Assembly (NCBI GenBank): GCA_028274465.1
Contig: CM051455.1
Location: 130,544,096-130,608,095 of the forward strand
DNA length: 64,000 nucleotides
DNA from: Plantago ovata
Taxonomy: Eukaryota; Streptophyta; Magnoliopsida; Lamiales; Plantaginaceae
Reading direction: 5' to 3'
Both the position numbers and the translations under genes were made by a program. The notes under the pieces were generated by a model. The model had not been told where the DNA came from. It did not search any database and was given only the letters and a program-made list of their open reading frames with translations. Positions 23,743 through 34,634 of the stretch are shown here, piece after piece; position 1 is the first letter of the stretch, and every line of letters starts with the position of its first letter.

Positions 23743-24250
23743 ATGAATTGCTTTATTGCCAAATACAACTTCTCTCCAGAAATTGCTTCCAAACTTGCCT
23801 CTGCTTCCAAACAGTGTGTCTTCAAGCGCTTGTTGCGATCGAATGACAATGTTATTAAACTCATCAAGAAATGTGGCAGGTTGTATATGCATCCTGAGAA
23901 TACATTGTTGCCAAATAATGAATTCCTCAATACCTGTGGCATGCAAACGGACCAGATTCATGGCCTCAAATATAGCTATCCTCGACTCTTCACATTACGT
24001 TCAGAAAAGCTGAGAAGATGTGTTCATATGGTCGATGAAATAGGCGTTGAGACTTGAGAGGACTTCCAAGATGTTCCTTTATGCTGTTAGTGACATGTCT
24101 GATGAAACTTTGAAGTTCAAACTGAATATCGAGCTTTCAGGATCTGGGCTTTTCCAAATATGACATTTCAAGCTGTTTAGGACTGCACCACAGGTATTGC
24201 ATCTGTCCACACGGACGATAAAGGAGGTAACAGAAGTCCTACTTGAGGTA
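23743..24250 (+). pseudogene. mTERF-family relic
   Basis: A 104-residue frame (23743-24057) has mTERF features: FSPEIASKLAS, NVIKLIKKCGRLYMHPENTLLPN, EFLNTCGM and YPRLFTLRSEKL, then VHMVDEIGV. Homology continues after the stop, with MFLYAV and SDMSDETLKFKL in a shifted frame and FRTAPQV further on after a TGA, to about 24250. Full plant mTERF proteins are usually 300-600 residues, bind organellar nucleic acid and start with a transit peptide; both the N-terminal half and the C-terminus are missing here. Frameshifts and stops make it a pseudogene fragment. Confidence 0.78.
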
Positions 24251-24254
24251 CGAC

Positions 24255-24345
24255 TTGTCTTTCATCCAGCTTCATTAGAAATTTCTTTTGTATTAATGAT
24301 ATGGGACAAATATCATATCTGCTCTGCAGCATAAATACATGTAAA
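24255..24345. repeat. Orphan copy of the U2 copy-2 upstream flank
   Basis: This segment (TTTCATCCAGCTTCATTAGA, ATTAATGATATGGGACAAAT, TCTGCTCTGCAGCATAAATA) is nearly identical to 17170-17260, the USE-bearing flank of U2 copy 2, but no U2 sequence follows it. It precedes the H4 gene and the F-box pseudogene, so it may belong to a segmental duplication of the U2/F-box region. Confidence 0.8.
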
Positions 24346-24620
24346 TAGTAATAGTATTCATATGCACTTCCCCTATTCCAGATAAGTGGTGTTCATTAAG
24401 TCATTCTTGAAAAAACCGAAGTAAATTCAAATTCAGAAAACAATAAGAACACAAGAAAAATCAAAATTAGGCAAAAAGACAAACTTTATACTACCAACAA
24501 ACTGAAATTACAGAAAGCACTATGGGATAGAAACAAATTCCAGAAACCTAATTCATCACAAACTATATCACTTCCACCAATCTATCTACCCAATTCCAGA
24601 ATCCCCAAACCCTAGAAAAC

Positions 24621-25049
<429 letters not shown>

Positions 25050-25059
25050 TTAGATCGGT

Positions 25060-25146
25060 GACCAACGGTTCAGATCACGATCCGCGTCATATTAATTTAG
25101 TGGTTTAGATGGATGACCAACGGTTCAGATCACGATCCGCGTCATC
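25060..25146 (-). promoter_or_regulatory. H4 promoter with a duplicated octamer block
   Basis: The histone octamer CGCGGATC (minus strand) occurs at 25079-25086 and 25135-25142. Each sits in a direct repeat of ~35 bp (GACCAACGGTTCAGATCACG and onward) with a 56-bp period. Plant H4 promoters use this octamer for meristem and S-phase expression. The duplication doubles the element. Confidence 0.85.
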
Positions 25147-25165
25147 TATTGTAAGACCAGTGATA

Positions 25166-26392
25166 GTTGAGTGACGGAATAGTACTCTGTTCAGGTCTTC
25201 TGGCTTTGAGTTTATTCAACATACATACTGATAATTTCATTCGAGATATTCTATTACACCGACATTATTCATGACCACCTATCAATCCAATTTTCAAATA
25301 AAAAATTAATTTCTCTCCAACTATATATACTCAAACTTTTAATAAATCCACCACAACAACTAAATCAATATTTATATATGACCACTACCATCCGACCAAT
25401 ATTAAATTTTCATTTCTTTATTATTATTTAATAATATTATAGTATAATAATTAAATATAATTATAAAATCACAAAATTAATTTAGAAAATTAAAACGTAA
25501 ACCGAAATAACAATTAAACATGAATTTCATGCCCACCATGCCCCACCCACAATTTCATGCCCACAATGACCCGATAATAATGGTCTTAGGATGCCCCTCG
25601 ATTGAGAGTTTGCATTGGACTATGGAGAGCAAATTGTCTAACCAGGTGTTGTTGGCCTAATTGTTCGCTTCGAAATCTTTGACAAATTTATATCTTTGCA
25701 CATGCACAATTTATGACCGTACAGTATACTATGTTCTCATTCCATGTGTTTATTAGCTTTGCACGAATTTGTAACGAACAATGGTGTGCTCCGATCCGAG
25801 ATATTCTTTCAGGATGCCCGTGGATTTAGAACAATGGTCTACGTCTATCTCTTCGTTTCTGCCACCCCATGTTAAAGTGTCATTTGTACCTAGTAGAAAT
25901 GGTGGCCCCAAATTCTACAAACTACGTTGTTTCTATGTTGTTGAAAGATGTGGAGGTCGATGATGAATTTTTTATTAAGTTCTCGTGTTGATTTCCTTGT
26001 CCTCCATGCGGAGTTGAATCTCCATTACTGCAATGGCTATAGAGATATGCAAATTTCAAGCCAATCACTTCAACACTTGAGTTTGCGTCTCAGAGGAAAA
26101 TCATAAAGTAGAACTTGTCGTCCCGAACATTTGTAGGTTTTCACTTAAAGCGTCTCATATCCCTTCCTTGTCTTTTTGGACTCTGTCAAGGGAATGGATT
26201 TCTGAAGTTAAGTTGTTGTGCTTCCCTACTAGTATGTTCAACTCTGTTGGAAAGATTGAAAGTTCTTGGTTTCTAAAGTTCACAGAGCTTCTAAAAGAAC
26301 CGAGACTATCGAGAATATATCTCCCTCTTAAGGTAAACATCATAATGCAAAACTGCTTCAATAGGATACTGATGAAGGCTTAGACTTTCCTA
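25166..26392 (+). pseudogene. Broken partial copy of the F-box/LRR gene
   Basis: 25166-25252 and 25586-26392 match the middle and 3' part of the F-box gene (about 18820-19980), including GGATGCCCCTCGATTGAGAG and TGGACTATGGAGAGCAAATT. Frameshifts, small deletions and a ~200-bp deletion near the end leave no usable frame, and the 5' F-box is missing. A 330-bp AT-rich block (25253-25585) interrupts it. Confidence 0.9.
25253..25585. mobile_element. Candidate MITE inside the F-box pseudogene
   Basis: This AT-rich block is absent from the intact F-box gene at the same point. Its ends (ATTACACCGACATTATTCAT and GATAATAATGGTCT) are weakly complementary. No clear target duplication, so the class is unknown. 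Confidence 0.5.
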
Positions 26393-27555
26393 GTTCGCTA
26401 CGACTTAGGAATATCTCTTAGTCCGTCCTCATTCATCATATCAAGTTAGGGTTAGATTACTTAGTGGCTAAGAGTCCAATTAATAGAACGGTAGAAGATA
26501 TCCCAATTAATAGAAGTTTTTTCTCTAATATTGATAATTATCTCTTAATAGTTGCTGATAAGGTAAGATCAGAAATATTATTATAATATTTTATTTTATA
26601 TTTATCAATTATGAGTTAGTATCTTTTAATATTTATTCATAATTTTATATTTCTAAATTTTTGTACTTTCCACCACTATTTAAATTGGCTTTCATATACA
26701 TAATAAAACCAGTTCGTTGATTGATAAATTGATATGCCCATAGACATTCTCTCAAACCTGTAAAAGTCGTTCTCTCAGACAATGTGCTTATTGCGTAGCT
26801 CCATGAACTGCTAAGGATCGTTCGGTCATCATTTTATTTGACAACAACACTCTGGTACTTCTCTTATCTTTCTGATGTGGGGGTAAAAGGAATTATGTGT
26901 CGTAACACTAGTTCAGCTTGTGTCATTAACAAAATGGCTTGAAGTAATTAATCATTTCTAGTCCAGCCTTGCAAGCTCTGTATATAATCTAGGGTCCATA
27001 TCTTTTGTAATTACATCAAAGTCAACCCAAAATTTCATTTTCAGGTACTAAAATGTAAAATGGGAACAGGAACAAATGTGAGATTAGGACGTCTATCAGG
27101 GTACTAGTGTGATATTATCTCTATAATCTATATACATTTGCTATATTACTACAAAAGTTAATTACTGGCAATTAGTACGTTGGTCACTACTGCTGAAGGT
27201 TTTCAAGTAGCCTTTAATATGAACTTAGATAATATACTTCAGAGCACATGAAACTCTGCTTAATCAGCAGTTCACTAACTCGGGTTTCTAGACTGTTTTT
27301 CGTGCAATTCGTCATTGTCCCAATGGTAAAGATGAGTTTTAAATTACTTTAAAAAACAAAGCACCTTGCAGTAGAACACTTAATGTAATAAACTGAAAAT
27401 GTGTGTTACATCTGATATGATGCAACTCCTTATTAGTCACGGATTATATATCTCGCGACTCATATCACAAACAAAAGCAAATAGTATAGTACTAGTAGTA
27501 ACTTTGATACTCCTCTGTAGACCCGGTCTAGTTAAGAATGAATGAACTAATCCGC
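26393..27555. other. Intergenic, with one repeat copy at 26781-26890
   Basis: Apart from the third copy of the 16.4 kb repeat, I see no gene. The last part contains the probable 3' UTR of the LysM gene. Confidence 0.5.
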
Positions 27556-27965
27556 CTATGATCCCTGGACGCAGAGCCACTGACCAACAAAGAGGCCGTC
27601 ACAGTCGAGGTTCGGATTAATGGCACTGAATTCCTCAATCGTCAGCCCAAATGCATTGGCTATTGCTGTGCAAGTATCTCCACCCTCAACGCCAATCACA
27701 GTGCTACAACTTAAACTGCTTCCATCAACTGCACCATCTCACAATAAAAACAACAATACGTATTTATTATTAAATAAAAAAAATACTTCTAGAATTAGTT
27801 TTAAATTAAGGTTACAATTCAAAAACAGAAATTATACAACTATTTATAAATAAAATTACCAGCTGAATGTGGAGTCGTTCTGCTTTGGGCTCCAGTGAGG
27901 ATGAGAGCAATTGAGAGGAACACGAGAGCTAAGCTAAGGAACATCTTCTTGCTTGATTTTGCCAT
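27556..27965 (-). CDS. Small secreted LysM-domain protein (two exons)
   Basis: Exons 27860-27965 and 27556-27728 join in phase 1 (donor GTAATT, acceptor GGTGCAG) to give 92 residues. An N-terminal signal peptide (basic start, then FLSLALVFLSIALIL, cleavage likely near GAQS) precedes one LysM domain: GDTCTAIANAFGLTIEEF followed by NPNLDC and VGQWLCV. LysM binds N-acetylglucosamine polymers such as chitin. Four cysteines inside the domain (CST, DTC, LDC, WLC) suggest disulfides, as in small plant and fungal extracellular LysM proteins. No kinase or membrane anchor, so it would act in the apoplast as a soluble glycan binder. The TATA-like TATAAATA at about 28079-28086 supports the start. Confidence 0.9.
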
Positions 27966-28146
27966 GATTATTATTAACTCTTAATCTTGACTAAGTTAGT
28001 AATTAATTCTTCTTAATTACTTGAGCTGTTTATTTTCTTCTAGGAGATGATGATTGTTATGGTTTAAGCAAACAAGTATTTATAGCAGCAAAATAGTACT
28101 ACAGTATTTGGTATCATACACAAATCAGGCTCTCGGCCGAACTAAC

Positions 28147-29183
28147 ATGGATTTTGGATTGAGACGGCAATTTTATTGGCGTGAAACTAAGTAACAAAAG
28201 ACAAACCGGCCTGCTAGAGCGTACGAGTGACTAAATGGGATCTTCCACAGCCGTATGACGAGGAAAACAACTTATATAGTCATCATTAAAATGTTAAGTC
28301 TGGTGATAGGTAAAGTATTAGCTCTTCTAAGTTCGCTCCAGTTCTTGAATGTCTTCCGCACTTAGGTATCTTGTAGGACCTGAAACATATTCTCGAAGAG
28401 GGGGGTTAGAAACGACTACTCTGTTTGTCTAGCTAGTGATCAAACCGGAGGAACGACTTTATGTGTAGAGGACTGTAAGTGCCTCTAGTAAATTAGATAG
28501 AGCTTAGAGTAAAGATTGATTAACTTTAGGCATGAATAGTGACTACTATTTATAGTGTTTCCCAAAGAGTGGTGAGACTCACGAGATCGCGTCAAGTGCA
28601 AGGCTATGATTGCATCTTCAAGAGGTTAAAGTCCATTAGTGCCTTAATGGGCCTGGTCCACATCCCATATTAGGGTTTCCTCCAGGCTAAGATAATAATT
28701 TCACCATGTAGAACGTTATAGAACTTCTAGATTCTTTGACAGTCCGACTTCAGGCCCGAGCCCTATGTTCGACCTTGGTATCCGAGCTAACGTTCCAGGT
28801 ACAAATTCTATAACCTTACAGCACATATCTCTGAGTATCTGTGGTCCGAGTTATGCGTAACTCGGACGCTTAACGCTCTATCCCTGACGTAGAGTACCAC
28901 GTTATTAATTCGTCCGACTTTGAGGGTAGTCAGACACTTATGTTCCCTAATACCTTTGTAGGCTTTAATCTCTTGGTCCTCTGAGACCAACAACTCAGAC
29001 AAATATTGATCGAACAGTATGTGAGTTGTAGGTCGAACCGTAGATTAGCTCTTGATTTAGGGCTAAGACTATGATACGGGTCGGACCCGACCAAAGGTGT
29101 CGGACCCTGATACCTTGAAGGTCGGACCCAATAATGTTAAAGTCGTATCTTAATTCGTAGAACGAATCGGACATATTTCAACA
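28147..29183 (-). mobile_element. Candidate solo LTR (~1.04 kb)
   Basis: On the minus strand it starts TGTTGAAATATGTCC, a common plant LTR start, and ends near AAATCCA. The flanks carry CTAAC at 28142-28146 and 29184-29188, a 5-bp target duplication if one extra base at the left end is allowed. A minus-strand TATA box (CACTATAAATAG, about 28550) lies inside. It contains repeated GGTCGGACC-like words and no long coding frame. It sits ~180 bp upstream of the LysM start. No second LTR or retrotransposon gene is near. Confidence 0.5.
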
Positions 29184-29417
29184 CTAACAAAGTCCATTAT
29201 TGTAAATCAATCTTACATGCTAAAATCTCCTGAAAACCAAGATTTTGATGGAGCTTCGATATAAGTCGTTTTTGTGAAATCAGTTGTACACGATGTGCGG
29301 TATAAAACAGTAAGGAGTATTTGTTTGCATATATCAGGTTTATTTGGATTTTGGAATGCCCATTCCATAAGTCCGCGGACCAAATCAAAATTCTTTCTCA
29401 AACCATTGGGCTACTAA

Positions 29418-29769
29418 GGCTATGTTATTTTGTCTTTTTTCGGTCTTTTTCATTTCTTTTTGCATTTTATTTGGTTTTCAAACATTATGGGGGAATCGAA
29501 TCTTTGACTGGACATTTTACGCTTTTCAACAGAGCTCCTAAAATAACAAAAAATGCAAAGCTAAGTCCAATTATAGTCGTCTATTTGGGAACTTAGAAGA
29601 AAAATCATATGCAAGAGTGTGAAAATTGATTATTTTAAGTTCAGTTCAAATTAGTTCAGATGCATTAAGTTCAGTTCAGTTCAGATTTGCCTAATAGTAT
29701 TTTGTACTACAAATAATTTCAGTTCAGCTTAGATCCATTCAGTTCAGTTCAGACGAAGAGAACATAGCC
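29418..29769. mobile_element. Tourist-like MITE with TTCAGTTCAG repeats
   Basis: The ends GGCTATGTTATTTTG and CAGACGAAGAGAACATAGCC form a short terminal inverted repeat (GGCTATGTT). They are flanked by TAA at 29415-29417 and 29770-29772, as in PIF/Harbinger-related MITEs. The interior has many AAGTTCAGTTCAG words. Related copies occur at about 31142-31294, 43260-43478 and, less clearly, 50470-50720. Confidence 0.7.
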
Positions 29770-29772
29770 TAA

Positions 29773-31442
29773 CTAACTCTAGGCTTTTGGATTCTCAAAC
29801 GTCACTGGTAAACAAACAACATTTTATTATTAGATTAATAGAGGTGTAACCACTGTGACACCCTCTAATAGAGTATATGAGATCCACATATGGGCCCACC
29901 ATCAATATTAGAAGAGGGTGCCGCGGTGGTACTCCATCATCTAAAAAAGGCATTTTATGACCACTTTCATGGAGCATAACCTCTCGAGTCTTAACACATG
30001 ACAACATTCATATTTTTAGTTGGTGTTTTACCGAAATATATTTTGCAAATTAGAAAAAAAAAAAAAAAAAGAAAAGAAAAAGAATGTTGCGAAAACAAAT
30101 TTCATTCATTCCATATAGAAATTGAATAAATTAAGGGGTTGTTTTGAATCAGTCTTTGATGGATGCAAACAGTGATAAATGTGTATGCAAATAGATGCGA
30201 AAGCAACGATGTAAAACTATAAAGTATCCACACACCACTATACTCCAATGCTTGTGATACATGCATGCCTGATCCTAACACTATGTGTGTGTGTACATGG
30301 CAACCAATTTATGCCACCAACTGCCTTCGGAAGAGGTTCCTCGTGAAGTATCCAACTTAGATATGTACTCAACCCTCACCCTGCGTGAGCACTCGTATAA
30401 AAGATGTCCGACGACTAGGACATAACCTTTGATCAAAGAAAATTAAGCTCCAATCGGAGCAAAGATTTGGTGGAGAAAAAGTTGCTCAATAATGGAGGAG
30501 CTCGAGCTCCACCATTCAGCTCCACCAGCTGATCTGGTGGAGCTTTGTTCCACCAGAATGTGCAGAACGGACGGAGCTAAATGGCGGAGCTGAGCTCCAC
30601 CATTATTTTTACTCTCTCTCTCAATTTTAATTTTTTCTTAAATTTTAAACTATATATTTTATTTGTTTGAGGTAAGGGCTTGTTTGATTTTGAGACTTTG
30701 GGGGAGTGGCAGTCTTTTTTGTAAATAAGTGCGTGTTAACTTTCAAACCTCAATTTTGGTCTAAAACGTAATTGTTGATTCATATATGGGGATTCTTTTT
30801 TAGACTTGCCCTCACAAGAGACCCCTAAAATGTAATGGCGGTGTAAACGTTGCAACAGAATAACAAGAAAGTAAACTAAGAAAAAGATGAAGAATAGAGA
30901 TATTAATGACTTTCCTTCGTTCTTTTATGGTGGTGGCTAGGGTACGGTTTATGGTGGATGTATGGGAAAATATGAATGTGGTGTATTAGACTGAAGAAGA
31001 GAGAAGTTATGAATGTGCTGTTAAAAATAATGTATTAGCTAGGTTGATTTAAGTGCCACGTGGAGATCATCTAACGAAGATGAATGTTCAGGTTGGTACG
31101 AAATCAATTTAAGAAAAAGAAAACCATATAAATTTTACCAAGGCTCTATTCTTTTCATTAATTTGAAAAACACTTCACTTCAATTCAAATGTACTTAATT
31201 GTTTTTATAATATTACAAATAAGACAAGTTCAGCTCAATTCAAACCGATCACTTCATTTATGTTCAGATTTTTCAGATGAAGAGAACAGATTCTAATGCT
31301 CTGTTCAGTTTAGATCGACGGTTCTAACCTGTTCAATTTAGAGTTGCTTGGAGTAGTTGTTTTTCTATATTGCAAATATGAAGAACTCGGTTTAGATTTT
31401 TCAGATCAAAGAGTAAAACCGACGTATATATAAACATAATGA
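29773..31442. other. Intergenic, repeat-derived
   Basis: Contains a poly-A tract near 30052-30085, a palindrome cluster at 30425-30605 made of GGAGCT/AGCTCC words (for example GAGCTCGAGCTCCACCATT), and a second TTCAGTTCA-type MITE at about 31142-31294. No gene seen. Confidence 0.5.
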
Positions 31443-32420
31443 ATTGAATTAGGGCCAATTACTTTTAGGTGACATTTTCACATCTTAATTACATGTTAAT
31501 GATGCTTGAAATCTTGTTTTCAAAAAAGTAATTGTTGTAATAAAATACCCAAAATAGGCTTTTAGCATATGTAAAGTGAGAGAAAGATCCCTTATATTTA
31601 GCTAGAATGTTGTCAAATGTAACGGAATTATGGTACCATTAATATTATCTCACTTAAAGGTTTAAACTAGGTACCATCTCCATTGTTGTGGTCCATTCAT
31701 TTCATCCCAATCCCATTTTTCGACATTGATCAGACTGCTATCATTGGTTTCTTGCTCCATCTTCTTCATTGTAATTTGATTTGTTAATTTGAACGTTCTA
31801 ATATGAACATGATGTTTACTCATCTAAAATATCACTTTCGTCTTGTTGATTGTTCAATGGTTACAACACAATATTCAGAATATTTAGAATGACAATTAGT
31901 GTCTAGTACTTATAAGAAGTGGTACATTATGTACAATACTATAGTGAAGTTGTATGGTACACTACTTATTAAACAAGTGTACACGAACTGAGGTTATATT
32001 TTTCATATACATAGTCAGAACATGTGTTTAATCTATATAAAGATAAATGAGGTAGCATCTATGATACATGTTTTATTTAAGAGTACTCATTTTGAACATT
32101 CGTGATGTGGTACATGCAAAAACAATAATGAAACATGACTTCTAGGTACATGGTTATTGTTCGGATACATGATTTGTTCAAGTACGATGATGTCACTTTT
32201 GTGGGGGTGTACATGAGCTGAACATTACTAGTTCTTGGTTATCATCATCATCATTATAATTTTTTGCAATATGAGTAAGCCATGGTAATGGTTTATTTAA
32301 GTTAACGTGTGTGTTATTGTGTGCATGTCCTATAACTCTTTGGACTTTTATTTATAACAAGTAGTATATTATTTCTAAGTGGTTGATAATATACATGTAT
32401 TGGTGCATGAAAAAACTAAT

Positions 32421-33596
32421 TGGGTTTATATCACTTTAGGGGCTAGTTAGGACACCTAATAACAGAATAGACCCCATTAGACCAACAATTACATATTAGG
32501 CCATAATATGGTTTTTTTGTATTGACCAACACATATTTACAACAATGCCATCAGCTCATTTTGGACAAAACAAACAAGGCCTTAACTCAATAGTAAGGTG
32601 AGACCTAAAATGTAATTGTATTTGAACACTAACTTTATTATTTTTCGATTATATTTTTCTTTTCTTTCTTTTCCTTTATTCTTTTTTTTTTTTCTTCTTT
32701 TTGTCAACAATAACTTGTTTCCTACAAAATGTTATTTAAAAAAAATAAAATTTTAAATGTAGAATTATTGTAAATACTAAATTATTGTAAATCATACACC
32801 AACAAAATTTATATTTCAAAACATGTCCTAACATTATTTTCAAAAAAAATATCAATATTTTTTCTTTTTCCTTTTTCCTTTTTCCGTTTATATTTTTCTT
32901 TTTTAATTTCTTTTTCTTTTTCTCTTCTTCTTCTCCAAAAGCTCCGGTAGCGGAGCTTTGCGAAACTCCGATTATAGTTGTAAGCTCCAGATCGAAGCTG
33001 TGCAAGCTCCGATCTGGAGCTTACACGCTCCAGCTCCTATAGTCGAAGCATTGCAAGCTCCGAGCTGGAGTTGTGCATGCTCTAGTCGAAGCCTTGCAAA
33101 GCTCCGGTGTCGGAGCTTTTGAAGAAAGAAAAAGGAAAAAAAAAAAAAAGAGAAAAAGAAAATTATAGAAGGAAAAAGAATAAAGAACAAATATTGATTT
33201 TGTTTAAAAAATAATGTTGGGACATGTTTTGAAATATAAATTTTATTAGGGTTTGATTTAGAATAATTTTGTATTTATAATATATTTATATTTCAAAATT
33301 TTCATTTGTGTTTTAAAATAAAATTTGGTAGGAAAAAATAGCTTTATTGTTGATAAAAAAAAAAGAAAAAGAAAAAGAAAAAAAAAGAACGCAAAAATAA
33401 AAAGAAAATTTGTGTTGAAATACAATTACATTTTGGGCCTCTTGGTAAGGCTTGTTTGGTTGTTCACAAATGGAAATTTGAATAGGCGAATTAAGTCTGG
33501 TTTGGTCAAATTCGACCCGTAATCTGTAATTAAAAATCTAATGGGGTCTATTCTGTTATTAGGTGTTCTAATTGACCCCTAAAAAGAAATGGGCCC
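32421..33596. mobile_element. Foldback element nested in the Mutator-like element
   Basis: A long inverted repeat of about 0.5 kb per arm: 32421-32950 against 33110-33596. For example, GACACCTAATAACAGAATAG at 32450 pairs with CTATTCTGTTATTAGGTGTT at 33547. It is flanked by AAACTAAT at 32413-32420 and 33597-33604, an 8-bp target duplication. The arms are pyrimidine- and purine-rich, and the centre (32935-33120) is a cluster of GGAGCT/AGCTCC palindromes. No protein-coding capacity. Confidence 0.85.
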
Positions 33597-33904
33597 AAAC
33601 TAATTAATACATGTACATGATTTTTTTTTTGGATAATACATGAAATTTGATATCATGAAAATACATGTACATGAAATCTGATATCATGAGACAGTCCATG
33701 GGGGGACTTTTTTCTGCAAATTTGATGATAACAAGAAAATAAAAAACATATTCTTGAGCTATTATACATGATACAATGAAGTTTAGTTACTTTAAAAACT
33801 TAGGTGTATGAATCACTAGCTTGGTACATGAATATAATTGAATCGTACATATATATATTTAACATCGATCTCATGAGATTTGATAATAGGGCCTTGATAA
33901 TAAT

Positions 33905-34181
33905 ATACTCATCTGTCCCGCTCATTTCTTTGCGTATTCTTTTTTGGGCCGTCCCAATCAATTCTTTACGTTTCTATTTTGGAAGCTACCCCACATAACA
34001 TTTATATTACTTTAATCATTGTCCCCACATTCACATTTTACTTTAATTCTTTTCCCCATCACTACCATTTAAATATTGACCCACATTCCATTCTATATTA
34101 ATAAATCACTATCAAACAAAACCTCTCATTAAAAACCGTGTAAAAAGTAAAAGTAGGCTTATTACCGGGACGGAGGGAGTA
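33905..34181. mobile_element. Stowaway MITE
   Basis: 277 bp with ends TACTCATCTGTCCCG and CGGGACGGAGGGAGTA, the classic Stowaway (Tc1/mariner) terminal repeat CTCCCTCCGTCCC, at TA target sites. AT-rich interior, no coding. It lies inside Mutator-like copy 2. Confidence 0.92.
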
Positions 34182-34634
34182 GTAACAAAGGTACATACTT
34201 TTTTTCTCTTTACATATTAAATTAATTAGATAAATAGATATATAAATAAACAAAGTGTACATAATTTTTCAAAGCTCGAAGAACGGGTATCTTAATGCAT
34301 GATTTTGATAGAATAGAAAAATAAGTTTGACTTACTAAAAAATGTAAAGGACATATGAAGTAGTATGGTAATATTTATTTGTTCTATCCTATAATTTAGC
34401 AAACGGTTTTTTAGGAAACTTCCAATTTTGCAAATAGAGTAATATACTATAATTAGTCATTAAGGGCATTTTAGTCATAAAAAGGTATCTGATTGTAAAT
34501 AAGACCCCACGTTTGGCACTAGAAAGTAATAAAGATTGTTTTCTTGCATTTATGATGTAATGAAGATTTTAGTAGCATAATGTTGTAATAAAGTTCAAAA
34601 AACATCACTAGGAAGTAATTTTCCGATTGAATTA

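Larger units (their letters stand above)
31452..34625. mobile_element. Non-autonomous Mutator-like element, copy 2 (3.17 kb, with nested insertions)
   Basis: The ends GGGCCAATTACTTTTAGGTG and (reverse complement of the right end) CGGAAAATTACTTCC share ~70 bp of imperfect inverted repeat. A perfect 9-bp target duplication ATTGAATTA flanks it at 31443-31451 and 34626-34634. Terminal and subterminal sequence matches copy 1 at 8088-9450. Removing the nested foldback element and the Stowaway MITE leaves about 1.7 kb, near the size of copy 1. No transposase frame. Confidence 0.85.
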
